A DNA stretch of 59,726 nucleotides, taken from positions 1 through 59,726 of the forward strand of contig SUXM01000016.1 in assembly GCA_015060925.1 (NCBI GenBank), given 5' to 3'. A program made the position numbers and the translations under genes. Numbering within the stretch: position 1 is the first letter of the stretch; every line of letters begins with the position of its first letter. Shown here one piece after another: positions 8,675 through 17,723 of this stretch. The stretch is from Parabacteroides distasonis (GTDB lineage: Bacteria > Bacteroidota > Bacteroidia > Bacteroidales > Tannerellaceae). The notes under the pieces are model-generated. The model made no database searches. It was not told where the DNA came from and was given only the letters and a program-made list of their open reading frames with translations.

Positions 8675-9634
8675 TTATTTAGCTTCCCAACCAAGAGCAC
8701 TTGCGCCTAATACGGCAGCATCGCTTTCTTTTAATTGAGAGAATAATAATTTAGTCTTACCTGCGTAAATGTTCAACATGTTCTTGTCCATAGCCTGTTT
8801 GATCGGATTCATGATTAAATCTCCGGCTTTTGTCAAACCTCCAAACAAGATGATCGCTTCAGGACTTGAGAATGCAACGAAGTCTGCGAATGCTTCACCT
8901 AAGATGTTTCCTGTAAATTCAAAGATTTCTTTAGCCAAAGCATCATCTTTCATTGCTGCATCGTATACATCTTTAGATGTAATCTGATCCGGATCCAAGT
9001 CGCGAAGTAAGCTGTCGTCTTTACGGATTTCCAAGAATTCACGAGCTGTACGAGCTACACCTGTTGCAGATGCATACGCTTCCAAACAACCTTGACGACC
9101 GCAACCACAAGGACGACCATTGTTGCGGCGCATGATTACGTGGCCTAATTCGCCTGCGAAACCATCATGGCCGTAAACCAAGTTACCACCGATAACGATA
9201 CCGCTACCAACACCTGTTCCCAATGTAATCACGATGAAATCTTTCATACCGCGAGCAGCACCGTAAGTCATTTCACCGATAGCAGCTGCATTTGCATCGT
9301 TTGTTAAAGCAACCGGTACACCTACTTTTTCGCTGATCAACTGTGCCAATGGAACTTTGTTTTTCCATGGAAGGTTTGGAGCAAATTCGATACAACCGTT
9401 GAAGAAGTTACCGTTAGGAGCTCCTACGCCGATACCTTTAATCATTTCAGTACCACCGGCTTGGTCAATTACTGACATCAAACCATTTGCCAAAGCAGTT
9501 ACATAATCGTCAATTTCAATATACTTTCCTGTCTTGATAGAACCGCTATACAAAATAGATCCTCTTGCGTCAACTACGCCGAAAACAGTATTGGTACCAC
9601 CTATATCAATACCTACTACATAAGGCTTCTCCAT
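8675..9634 (-). CDS. ROK-family glucokinase
   Basis: This 319-residue cytoplasmic sugar kinase phosphorylates glucose, or a close sugar, with ATP. The phosphate-binding DIGGTNT motif is at residues 10-16 and the catalytic aspartate D113 is in TNDANA. The zinc signature runs from GELGH (161-165) through CGCGRQGC, with C176, C178 and C183. It ends with the ATP-site segment IILFGGLTKAGD. The full length fits ROK glucokinases rather than ROK repressors, as there is no N-terminal helix-turn-helix. It would feed glucose released by the nearby GH3, GH97 and GH13 enzymes into glycolysis. It has its own promoter and terminator. Confidence 0.9.
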   Translation of the reverse strand: MEKPYVVGIDIGGTNTVFGVVDARGSILYSGSIKTGKYIEIDDYVTALANGLMSVIDQAGGTEMIKGIGVGAPNGNFFNGCIEFAPNLPWKNKVPLAQLISEKVGVPVALTNDANAAAIGEMTYGAARGMKDFIVITLGTGVGSGIVIGGNLVYGHDGFAGELGHVIMRRNNGRPCGCGRQGCLEAYASATGVARTAREFLEIRKDDSLLRDLDPDQITSKDVYDAAMKDDALAKEIFEFTGNILGEAFADFVAFSSPEAIILFGGLTKAGDLIMNPIKQAMDKNMLNIYAGKTKLLFSQLKESDAAVLGASALGWEAK

Positions 9635-9676
9635 GATTTTATATTTTAGATTAATAATGAATATCGTTTATAGTTA

Positions 9677-9707
9677 GCAAATATAAGATGAATCTGTCAA
9701 GTCGCAA
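9677..9707 (-). promoter_or_regulatory. glucokinase promoter
   Basis: The minus strand reads TTG (9707-9705), a 19-nt spacer, then TATATTTGC (9685-9677), a good match to the Bacteroidetes promoter, about 43 nt before the start codon. Confidence 0.65.
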
Positions 9708-9759
9708 TGATTTTATTCAAAAAAAAACTGGATTTGACGTGATTTCTTCCTCTAAAAGC

Positions 9760-12048
9760 TTAATGTATAATTTTTGTTGGTGCCTTGCGAACAATGCTTT
9801 TCTTGACATTCAACGGCAATGTAGCCTTTATATCCTCAACAGATGCCCCGATAGAGAGGGTATAGTCGCCTGCGTCTGTTACCCAACTCATGATTGATTC
9901 ATCGAATGAAGCCAAGTCTGGGATGGAGAACGTCATGGACACTGTTGTTGTCTCACCCGGTTGCAATAGTTTAGTCTTTGCAAATGCTTTTAGTTCGCGC
10001 AACGGTTTTTCCAACTTGCCTTTAGGTGCTGTGCTGTAAAGCTGGACAGCTTCTTTGCCTGCGACCTTTCCGGTGTTGGTCACATCAACTGTAACGGTAC
10101 ATGTGTTTTTGGATTTTTTCAACTTCGCATTACCATATTCAAATGTGGTGTATGATAAGCCATAACCAAATGGATATGCTACCGGTTTGTTGAATGTGTT
10201 GAAATGGCGGTAACCCACATAGATGTCCTCTTCGTATAGGGTATAGCCCAAATCTTTCTTTGCTAAAACCTCTTTGCCTGGTCTTAATAATTCATCCCAG
10301 CTGAATTTCCAATGCTGAGGGAAGTTCTTGGATGATGGTATGTCATAATAATCGATGGCCAATGTCATCGGTAATTTCCCTGATGGGTTTACCTTTCCTG
10401 TTAAGATGTCAGCAACAGCATCACCACCTTCTTGTCCCGGTTGCCATGCCATAACGATACCGTCAACATCATTTGCCCATGAAGCGATGTCCATTGCACC
10501 ACCTGTATTTAAGACAACAATGACTTTCTTTCCTTGAGCGTGGAATATTTTGCTTACGTTAGCAATTAATTCTCGTTCCCCACGAGTTAACAGATAATCG
10601 CCTTCTTCGTTTTCACGGTCTAAAGCTTCTCCGGCATTGCGGGAAATTGTGATAATTGCTTTGCTACAGTCTTTTGCGCGGTGTGCAATGAAAAAATCTT
10701 CCACGATTGCTTCTTGTGGTCTTTTGAATCCGAAGAACCAGTTTTTCCAATTAGGAATGTTGGTTTCTTTCAATTGGATTTCTTGAGCAGTCAGATATTT
10801 GTTGTAGAAATCATTAACAATCGGATGTGTGTTTACCTGTGCATTCTTTAATCCTTGGATCATATTGATAACGTATGGTTTGTTTACGTCTGCAGATCCT
10901 AAACCGTTAGCGTAAAAGTAATATGAACCTACGCCAAACAACGCTATCGTATCCTCTTTGACTAAAGGTAACGCATTTTCTTCATTCTTTAATAGAACGA
11001 TACCTTCTACTGCAGCATCTCTTGATACTTTGGCATGTGCTTTCAAGTCCGGATTCAAAGATGCTTTATATTTCTTGAATGTAGGAGTTTGAAGTATATA
11101 TCGTAATACATTCTTGACATTTCTGTCTACATCTGCCATTGATAAGGTACCGTTTTGAACTCCTTCGATGATCTCTTTGGTTTGTCTGGGTTCACCGCCC
11201 ATCATTAGGTCATTACCAGCATGGATGCGGGTAACGGTTTCTTTAGGACTTCCCCAGTCAGTTACAACGATACCTTTGAATCCCCACTCGTCACGAAGAA
11301 GAGTTGTCAACAATAGATAACTTTCTTGGGTATGTTCACCGTTTAAACTGTTGTATGAAGACATGACCGACCAAGGGTTGGATTCTTTTACCGCAATCTC
11401 AAAATTTTTTAGGTAGATTTCTCTTAATGCTCTTTGGGAGATACGGGCGTCATTGAACATACGCATGGATTGTTGGCTGTTGGCTGCAAAGTGTTTGATG
11501 GTTGCACCACCCCCTTTAGATTGCAAACCTCTTACCATTGCAGCTGTCATTTTACCTGATAAATAGGGGTCTTCTGAATAGTATTCAAAGTTTCGACCAC
11601 ATAAAGGATTACGCTGAATATTAAGAGCCGGTGCTAATAATACATCATACCCATATTCAACAAGTTCGTCACCCATTGCTTCACCTACTTTTTCCAATAC
11701 TTCTGTATCCCATGTAGATGCGAGCAATGTCGCAGTAGGGAAACCGGTACAATAACGACGCTTGTCTGTACCCGGAATGATGGTATCCACACGTACACCG
11801 GAAGGTCCGTCTACCATATAGGTGGAAGGAATACCGAAACGTTCAATTGGAGCTGTTGTTCCAGCTGCGGTAGCAATGATGTTTGCTCCGGAATTAGAGA
11901 CCTGATAGCCGACAAGTAAAGTTGCTTTTTCTTCCAATGTCATAGCTGCTACAATCTTATTGATAGGGTCTTTTCCTAATTGCGGCAGTTTTTGTGCTTG
12001 TATGCCTATAGAAAAAAGGGCAAAAAGAGCTATGAATGTCTTTTTCAT
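9760..12048 (-). CDS. glycoside hydrolase family 3 beta-glucosidase, secreted
   Basis: This 762-residue protein begins with a signal peptide (about 1-18, ending GIQAQ) and no lipobox, so it is probably periplasmic. It has the GH3 order: an N-terminal TIM barrel with KHFAAN near 185 and the nucleophile D264 in VVTDWGS, an alpha/beta sandwich with the GEALDREN loop, and a C-terminal fibronectin-III-like domain (from PFGYGLSYTTFEY to the end). The family releases terminal beta-linked glucose, xylose or related sugars; beta-glucosidase is the likeliest role. Its start lies only 7 nt after the purT stop, so it is probably read through from purT. That is an unexpected pairing of purine synthesis with glycan use. 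Confidence 0.88.
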   Translation of the reverse strand: MKKTFIALFALFSIGIQAQKLPQLGKDPINKIVAAMTLEEKATLLVGYQVSNSGANIIATAAGTTAPIERFGIPSTYMVDGPSGVRVDTIIPGTDKRRYCTGFPTATLLASTWDTEVLEKVGEAMGDELVEYGYDVLLAPALNIQRNPLCGRNFEYYSEDPYLSGKMTAAMVRGLQSKGGGATIKHFAANSQQSMRMFNDARISQRALREIYLKNFEIAVKESNPWSVMSSYNSLNGEHTQESYLLLTTLLRDEWGFKGIVVTDWGSPKETVTRIHAGNDLMMGGEPRQTKEIIEGVQNGTLSMADVDRNVKNVLRYILQTPTFKKYKASLNPDLKAHAKVSRDAAVEGIVLLKNEENALPLVKEDTIALFGVGSYYFYANGLGSADVNKPYVINMIQGLKNAQVNTHPIVNDFYNKYLTAQEIQLKETNIPNWKNWFFGFKRPQEAIVEDFFIAHRAKDCSKAIITISRNAGEALDRENEEGDYLLTRGERELIANVSKIFHAQGKKVIVVLNTGGAMDIASWANDVDGIVMAWQPGQEGGDAVADILTGKVNPSGKLPMTLAIDYYDIPSSKNFPQHWKFSWDELLRPGKEVLAKKDLGYTLYEEDIYVGYRHFNTFNKPVAYPFGYGLSYTTFEYGNAKLKKSKNTCTVTVDVTNTGKVAGKEAVQLYSTAPKGKLEKPLRELKAFAKTKLLQPGETTTVSMTFSIPDLASFDESIMSWVTDAGDYTLSIGASVEDIKATLPLNVKKSIVRKAPTKIIH

Positions 12049-12055
12049 GATTGTA

Positions 12056-13237
12056 TTATAAATTGATTTGTAATTGTTCCATCATTATTCCTGTTTTACG
12101 GCGTGCATCAGCTACGTCTAAACCACGTGCCAACAATACGGCCATGCGGCGATGTCCGTGAACTTCCGGTTTACCAAAGAAACGCATCTGTGTATCCGGT
12201 TGTTCTAACACCTTGTCTAAATTTCCTAAAGAAAGTTTGTCGCTATCACCTTCAACAACGACAGCGCGGGATGCTCCTGCTCCGTGGAATGCAATGTTTG
12301 GAATAGGTAAGCCTAATACGGCACGGGCATGTAGGGCAAACTGAGATAGATCTTGGGTAATCATGGTTACCATACCTGTATCATGTGGACGAGGAGATAC
12401 TTCGCTAAAAATAACCTCGTCTCCTTTAATGAATAGTTCGACGCCAAATATACCACGACCACCTAATGCTTCTGTGATTTTTCCAGCTATTTCACGTGCC
12501 TTTTCCTTTGCAACAGGACTCATGGCTTGTGGTTGCCAAGATTCGCGGTAGTCACCATCTACCTGTACGTGTCCTACAGGTTCCAAGAAAGAGGTGCCAC
12601 CGATGTGGCGTACTGTTAATTGGGTGATTTCGTAATCGAAATTTACAAATCCTTCTACGATAACTTTACCGGCTCCGGCACGTCCACCTTCTTGGGCATA
12701 TTGCCAAGCCTTCTCTATATCTTCTTCTTTGCGGATGACACTTTGACCATGTCCGCTTGAACTCATGATCGGTTTGACAACACAAGGCATACCGATTGTT
12801 TGTACTGCATCCTTGAACTCCTCTTCGGTTTCAGCAAAACGGTAGGGGGAGGTTGGTAAACCTAACTCTTCGGCTGCCAAACGACGGATACCTTCACGGT
12901 TCATGGTCAACCAAGTTGCACGTGCTGTAGGAATTACATGGAAACCCTCTTCTTCCAACGCCATCAATGTTTTTGTAGCGATAGCCTCTACTTCCGGTAC
13001 AATATAATCTGGTTTTTCTTTTTCGACAATTTCTCTAAGAGCTTCTCCATCCAACATGGAAATGACGTATGAACGATGAGCAACCTGCATGGCCGGCGCA
13101 TCCGGATATTTATCCAATGCAATGACCTCTACGCCATATCGCTGCAATTCGATTACAAACTCTTTTCCTAATTCTCCTGAACCACAAAGTAATACTTTGG
13201 TTGCGGTTGCAGATTTTGGTGTTCCTATTGTTACCAT
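12056..13237 (-). CDS. purT: formate-dependent phosphoribosylglycinamide formyltransferase (GAR transformylase 2)
   Basis: This 393-residue ATP-grasp enzyme uses formate and ATP to formylate GAR, the third step of purine synthesis. The N-terminal nucleotide-fold segment [14 protein letters not shown], the ATP-grasp segment [14 protein letters not shown] and the metal-binding segment [15 protein letters not shown] all match PurT, as does the length (E. coli about 392). The ATG at 13237 was chosen. The longer frame from 13294 would begin inside the promoter at 13285-13292 and adds 19 unrelated residues. The GH3 gene follows 7 nt downstream. Confidence 0.93.
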   Translation of the reverse strand: MVTIGTPKSATATKVLLCGSGELGKEFVIELQRYGVEVIALDKYPDAPAMQVAHRSYVISMLDGEALREIVEKEKPDYIVPEVEAIATKTLMALEEEGFHVIPTARATWLTMNREGIRRLAAEELGLPTSPYRFAETEEEFKDAVQTIGMPCVVKPIMSSSGHGQSVIRKEEDIEKAWQYAQEGGRAGAGKVIVEGFVNFDYEITQLTVRHIGGTSFLEPVGHVQVDGDYRESWQPQAMSPVAKEKAREIAGKITEALGGRGIFGVELFIKGDEVIFSEVSPRPHDTGMVTMITQDLSQFALHARAVLGLPIPNIAFHGAGASRAVVVEGDSDKLSLGNLDKVLEQPDTQMRFFGKPEVHGHRRMAVLLARGLDVADARRKTGIMMEQLQINL

Positions 13238-13284
13238 AGTATTATAATTATATATTATTGATTCTGTTTGATATATTTTAAGAC

Positions 13285-13292
13285 AAAGATAC
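13285..13292 (-). promoter_or_regulatory. purT promoter -7 element
   Basis: TATCTTTG on the minus strand matches TAnnTTTG about 48 nt before the chosen purT ATG and rules out the longer reading-frame start. Confidence 0.6.
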
Positions 13293-13379
13293 AATAAAGA
13301 AACGAAAGTGAGTGAAGAACAAGAAAAAGAATATAATCAGTTGGTGATTTAGCTTTGTTTGATAGAGGATGTAATGCTA

Positions 13380-14132
13380 TTAAAGAAGGTCCTCAATGAA
13401 CAACAGTGTCATAAATCCCAAAAGCAAAGCATAGGTGGCCGCTTTATGATGACCATGCGAATGGGTTTCCGGAATCATTTCGTCACTGACGACATACAAC
13501 ATACAACCTCCTGCAAACGCAAGCATTACCGGCAACATTATTTGGGAAATGGCTCCTAATGCATAACCTAACCAAATGCCTACAATCTCTAACAGTCCAA
13601 TGAACAAAGCTATACCGATTGTTCGCCATTTACTGACCCCTGAAAGTAACAAGGGGGTGATGATAACCATGGCCTCGGGCACGTTCTGAATGGACAACCC
13701 AACCGTAACAGACCAGGCATTTGAAATGTTTTCCATATTGAAACCGACACCTGCAGCAATCCCTTCCGGTAATTTATGAATGGCTATGGCTAATACAAAT
13801 AGTATGACTTTGTTTAAACGATCATTGCTTTTGTGTGCTTCCGGATCTAAACCGGTGATGGTATGTAGGTGAGGTGTAAACAAATCCAACAGATTTAGAA
13901 AAAAAGCACCGCAGAGAACACCCATTAATACTAACCACCAATTTTTTTCTCCCGCCCCATCCATAGCAGGAACTATCAAACCGATAATGGCAGCGGCCAA
14001 CATTACCCCGGCGCAATATCCCATCATCGTATCATGCCACTTATGAGGAATCTTTTTTATCCAAAAACCCAACAAGGCTCCTATAAGTGTTGATCCTGCT
14101 AACCCGATAGCACTAATCCAGATTGAATTCAT
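13380..14132 (-). CDS. ZIP-family divalent metal transporter
   Basis: This 250-residue inner-membrane protein has about eight hydrophobic segments. It carries the two metal-site helices of ZIP proteins: HKLPEGIAAGVGF (TM4) and SIQNVPEAMV (TM5, N-x2-P-E). A histidine-rich loop (ETHSHGHHK) lies near the C-terminus. The family moves zinc, or iron or manganese, into the cytoplasm. The closest named type is ZupT/GufA. It is a single gene, divergent from the ABC export operon across a 326-nt spacer that holds a palindrome cluster. Confidence 0.88.
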   Translation of the reverse strand: MNSIWISAIGLAGSTLIGALLGFWIKKIPHKWHDTMMGYCAGVMLAAAIIGLIVPAMDGAGEKNWWLVLMGVLCGAFFLNLLDLFTPHLHTITGLDPEAHKSNDRLNKVILFVLAIAIHKLPEGIAAGVGFNMENISNAWSVTVGLSIQNVPEAMVIITPLLLSGVSKWRTIGIALFIGLLEIVGIWLGYALGAISQIMLPVMLAFAGGCMLYVVSDEMIPETHSHGHHKAATYALLLGFMTLLFIEDLL

Positions 14133-14227
14133 GACTAATATCTAATGATTCGATGCAAATATATATTTTATCTGTTGATTCTCTATCTTAAATACATCTA
14201 ATTTTTATTCTTATCTATTTACAGAGT

Positions 14228-14298
14228 AATTACATCCGATGTAATCCAAATTAAGTCCGAGGAAAATCGTAGTTAAGTCGGATGTAATTGTAAGTCCA
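14228..14298. repeat. palindrome cluster (TTACATCCGATGTAAT-like units)
   Basis: AATTACATCCGA (14228-14239) is a perfect inverted match to TCGGATGTAATT (14278-14289). Between and beside them are TTAAGTCCGA (14251-14260), TTAAGTCGGA and GTAAGTCC variants. The first unit, TTACATCCGATGTAA, is itself nearly palindromic. A related cluster lies at 49681-49741. Confidence 0.75.
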
Positions 14299-14368
14299 GA
14301 TAATCTATTTCTTTGTTAATGTTTGATAATTATTAGTACTATGTGATACATGGTATTATTTTGATGCA

Positions 14369-14376
14369 TATATTTG
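14369..14376 (+). promoter_or_regulatory. promoter -7 element of the ABC export operon
   Basis: TATATTTG matches TAnnTTTG. It lies about 80 nt before the ATPase start and about 70 nt after the palindrome cluster. Confidence 0.5.
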
Positions 14377-14458
14377 TATCGAAGAAAGAAAAAAGTTAAC
14401 GATATGATGTAACGATTTTTCGGATTATTCGTCTAATAGATAAAATACATTATATAAA

Positions 14459-15142
14459 ATGATTCATTTAGAAGGAATAAATAAAACCTATTTTAATGGT
14501 GCTCCTTTACATGTTTTGAAAGGAATTGATTTGGATATAGAAAAGGGTGAGATGGTCTCCATTATGGGAGCATCGGGTTCCGGAAAATCAACTTTGTTGA
14601 ATATTTTAGGAATATTGGATACGTATGATACTGGAACTTATCTGTTAAATGGGCAATTGATTCGAGATTTGAGTGAAACTAAAGCCGCTGAATTACGAAA
14701 TCGGATGATTGGATTCATCTTTCAATCATTTAATTTGATTTCTTTCAAGAATGCCATGGAAAATGTGGCTTTACCTCTCTATTATCAAGGTGTTAGTCGA
14801 AAGAAACGAAATGCTATGGCGTTGGAATATTTGGATATGGTCGGATTGAAGGATTGGGCTAAGCATATGCCAAATGAGATGTCAGGTGGACAGAAACAGC
14901 GTGTGGCAATTGCCCGTGCTTTGATAGCCAAACCGCAAGTCATATTGGCAGACGAACCGACCGGTGCATTGGATAGTAAAACAACTGTGGAAGTTATGGA
15001 GTTACTCCGTAAAGTGAATAAAGAGGGGTTGACAATGGTGATTGTTACACATGAACCTTCGGTAGCAGAAGCGACTGATCGGATTGTTCGCGTAAAAGAC
15101 GGATTGATTGAAACCATAGAGAAGGGATTGGGATATGTTTGA
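14459..15142 (+). CDS. ABC transporter ATPase, MacB/LolD type
   Basis: This 227-residue nucleotide-binding subunit has Walker A GASGSGKST (37-45), Q-loop Q89, signature MSGGQKQR (141-148), Walker B VILADE (161-166) and the switch histidine in VIVTHEP. These match the mechanotransmission ABC group (MacB, LolD, FtsE-like), which exports peptides, toxins or lipoproteins instead of importing solutes. It is the first gene of a five-gene operon, overlapping the next gene by 8 nt. It would power the two permeases that follow. The start ATG is the first in frame. Confidence 0.93.
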   Translation: MIHLEGINKTYFNGAPLHVLKGIDLDIEKGEMVSIMGASGSGKSTLLNILGILDTYDTGTYLLNGQLIRDLSETKAAELRNRMIGFIFQSFNLISFKNAMENVALPLYYQGVSRKKRNAMALEYLDMVGLKDWAKHMPNEMSGGQKQRVAIARALIAKPQVILADEPTGALDSKTTVEVMELLRKVNKEGLTMVIVTHEPSVAEATDRIVRVKDGLIETIEKGLGYV

Positions 15143-16403
15143 TTTTGATAACTTTCGGGAAATCTGGAGTACGATTAAGAAAAACAAACTTCGTACGTTT
15201 TTGACCGGATTTTCGGTGGCATGGGGTATTTTTATGTTGATTGTACTATTAGGTGCCGGGAATGGTTTGAAAAATGGTATCATGTCAAACTTCCGTAACA
15301 TTGGTTATAATCGGGTGGAAACATGGACACGTTATACAAGCAAACCCTATCAAGGTATGCAGATTAATCGGAAAATCCGCTATAAAGATGAAGATTTGAA
15401 ATTTATCCCCCTTCAGAATCCAGAAGTCGATTTGATTACTGCTGTTATTTATCGAAGTGATACGCTCTCTTATGGAGAAGAGTATAATGCCTATTCTTTG
15501 CAAGGGGTACATCCGGATAAGGCAAAGATGGATAATATAGAGATTCCGATAGGAAACGGACGTTTTATCAATGAGATGGATGAAAGAGAAAGACGAAAAG
15601 TCATCGTACTCAGTCCCCGTATGAAAGAGGTGCTTTTCAAAGGAAAGAATCCTTTGGGTGAATATGTAAAGGCCGGAGAGATCGTTTTTCAGGTTGTTGG
15701 GGTTTATCAAGGGGAGGAGAGTAATTATGATGCACCGGCTTATATCCCTTTCCATACAGCACAAATGCTTTATAAAAGAGGTTTTGGTTTTGCTGATATA
15801 ATTTTTACGGTGAAAGGTATCTCTACCCAAGAAGAATATGATGCGTTTGAAAAACGTTTCCGTAGGCAGATTGGAGTAAGACATAAGTTTGATCCGGAAG
15901 ATCTTCGGGCACTTGGTATGTGGAGCTCTTTGGAAGAGGTGATGATGCTGAATGGAATGCTGAATGGGATTACACTTTTTATATGGATTATCGGTATTGG
16001 AACGTTAACTGCCGGAATTGTAGGGGTCAGTAATATCATGTTGATTACCGTACGGGAGCGAACCAAAGAATTTGGTATCCGCAAAGCGATCGGAGCAACA
16101 CCTTTTTCTATATTGAAGTTGATCATTGTAGAATCGATTTTGATTACCGCTGTTTTTGGCTATTTGGGAATGATTCTGGGGATTGGCTTGACGGAGGGTG
16201 TCAATACTTTAATGGAGATGGCAAATGTGGGTAAAGAGGTGTCACGAGATGATATGAGCATTTTCCTAAATCCGACCGTAAATTTAAGTATAGCATTATC
16301 TGCAACAGCGTTGATTGTTGTGGCAGGTGTGTTAGCCGGTTATTTCCCGGCTCGGAAAGCCGTTCAGATTACAGCTATTGAAGCAATGAGAAATGAAGCG
16401 TAA
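15135..16403 (+). CDS. MacB-type ABC permease, first copy
   Basis: This 422-residue inner-membrane protein has the MacB/FtsX layout: one TM helix near residues 20-45 (SVAWGIFMLIVLLGAGNGL), a periplasmic domain to about 270, then three TM helices. The cytoplasmic motif ITVRERTKEFGIRKAIGATP follows TM2. It overlaps the ATPase gene by 8 nt and is followed 25 nt later by a second, divergent permease. The two probably form a heterodimer around the ATPase dimer. The substrate is unknown. Confidence 0.9.
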   Translation: MFDFDNFREIWSTIKKNKLRTFLTGFSVAWGIFMLIVLLGAGNGLKNGIMSNFRNIGYNRVETWTRYTSKPYQGMQINRKIRYKDEDLKFIPLQNPEVDLITAVIYRSDTLSYGEEYNAYSLQGVHPDKAKMDNIEIPIGNGRFINEMDERERRKVIVLSPRMKEVLFKGKNPLGEYVKAGEIVFQVVGVYQGEESNYDAPAYIPFHTAQMLYKRGFGFADIIFTVKGISTQEEYDAFEKRFRRQIGVRHKFDPEDLRALGMWSSLEEVMMLNGMLNGITLFIWIIGIGTLTAGIVGVSNIMLITVRERTKEFGIRKAIGATPFSILKLIIVESILITAVFGYLGMILGIGLTEGVNTLMEMANVGKEVSRDDMSIFLNPTVNLSIALSATALIVVAGVLAGYFPARKAVQITAIEAMRNEA

Positions 16404-16428
16404 AAGTATAAATTATAATAGATAGTGT

Positions 16429-17694
16429 ATGTTTCTGTTTGATGTAGATCGTTGGGTGGAAATTTGGGTAACGATTACTCGAAATAAAACACGTAGTCTC
16501 TTAACCTGCTTTGGTGTCTTCTGGGGAATTTTGATGTTAGTCGTCTTGTTAGGTTCAGGTAACGGACTTAAAAATGGAATCATGAAAAATGTTGAGGGCT
16601 TTTCTACTAATTCAGCTTTCTTTTTTTCAGAACGAACCGGTGAACCTTATAAAGGATACAAGAAAGGTCGTTATTGGCAAATGCGTAACCGAGATTTGGA
16701 AGCCATTCAACAACGGGTGAAAGGGGTTCGTTTTCTTTCACCGATGATTATGCAATGGGGTGGACAAAACAATGTGGTCAAAGGACAGAAATCCGGTACT
16801 TATAATGTACGGGGTGTTTATTCGCAGTACTTTCAAATAGAGACTCCGAATCTCTTGGCTGGTCGTTTGTTAAATGAAATAGATATGCTTGATAAACGGA
16901 AAGTTTGTGTAATTGGAAGTAGTGTAAGAGAAGATCTTTTCGGACAAGAGGAAGATCCAATCGGACAATATATTCGTGTGAATGGAATATATTATCAGGT
17001 AGTTGGAGTTATTGATCCAAAAGCAAAAGGAATTAATATTGGAGGAAGGGTGGATCAAAGTATCATGACTCCTTTTAAGACACTTCAGCAGACCTCTAAC
17101 CAAGGAGATAAGTTTTGGTTTCTTTGCGCAACGGCAGACAATAATTATCCCTGTGATAAGATGGTAGAAGATATTAAAGATGTGTTACGTAGCCAGAATG
17201 AAATTTCTCCTACAGATGAACAAGCTATTAGTAGTATTACGATTGCCAAACAGTTTGAGACTTTTGAACTTTTATTTACCGGAATCAATGCTTTGGTTTG
17301 GTTGGTTGGCATCGGAACTCTTTTAGCCGGAGTAATCGGGGTAAGTAATATCATGATGGTAACAGTCAGGGAACGCACCCGTGAGATAGGAGTACGTCGG
17401 GCTATCGGGGCAAAGCCTTTTGATATTATCTCGCAAATTATGAGTGAGAGTCTTTTACTTACCTCTATTGCCGGATTATTAGGATTGAGTACAGGTGTCT
17501 TTTTATTAGATATAGTGAATAAGGCTTTGATGAATGGAAATTCAGAGGATATTTTCTTTTCAGATGTGGGTATTCATATAGGAACGGCTGTGACAGCTAC
17601 TTTCATTCTGTTGATTTCAGGTCTGTTGGCAGGTTTGATTCCGTCTTGGCGTGCCATGCAGATTAAAGCCATAGATGCGATAAGAGAAGAATAA
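16429..17694 (+). CDS. MacB-type ABC permease, second copy
   Basis: This 421-residue paralogue of the gene before it has the same order: TM1 near residues 20-45 (CFGVFWGILMLVVLLGSGNG), a periplasmic domain, three C-terminal TM helices, and the TVRERTREIGVRRAIGAKP motif after TM2. The periplasmic domains differ clearly between the two copies, as expected of partners in a heterodimer rather than a recent duplication. It lies between the first permease and the adaptor gene, 29 nt before the latter. Confidence 0.9.
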   Translation: MFLFDVDRWVEIWVTITRNKTRSLLTCFGVFWGILMLVVLLGSGNGLKNGIMKNVEGFSTNSAFFFSERTGEPYKGYKKGRYWQMRNRDLEAIQQRVKGVRFLSPMIMQWGGQNNVVKGQKSGTYNVRGVYSQYFQIETPNLLAGRLLNEIDMLDKRKVCVIGSSVREDLFGQEEDPIGQYIRVNGIYYQVVGVIDPKAKGINIGGRVDQSIMTPFKTLQQTSNQGDKFWFLCATADNNYPCDKMVEDIKDVLRSQNEISPTDEQAISSITIAKQFETFELLFTGINALVWLVGIGTLLAGVIGVSNIMMVTVRERTREIGVRRAIGAKPFDIISQIMSESLLLTSIAGLLGLSTGVFLLDIVNKALMNGNSEDIFFSDVGIHIGTAVTATFILLISGLLAGLIPSWRAMQIKAIDAIREE

Positions 17695-17723
17695 ATGTTG
17701 ATTAATAATAAAATAAGATAGAT

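Larger units (their letters stand above)
14133..14458. other. 326-nt divergent spacer between the ZIP gene and the ABC operon
   Basis: The spacer holds a minus-strand -7 element (CAAATATA at 14156-14163) for the ZIP gene, a palindrome cluster at 14228-14298, and a plus-strand -7 element at 14369-14376. It is AT-rich with no coding potential that I can see. Confidence 0.6.

Noticed and set aside
13238-13294. Longer purT start at 13294
   Set aside because: It begins inside a good promoter -7 element; the ATG at 13237 gives the standard length.
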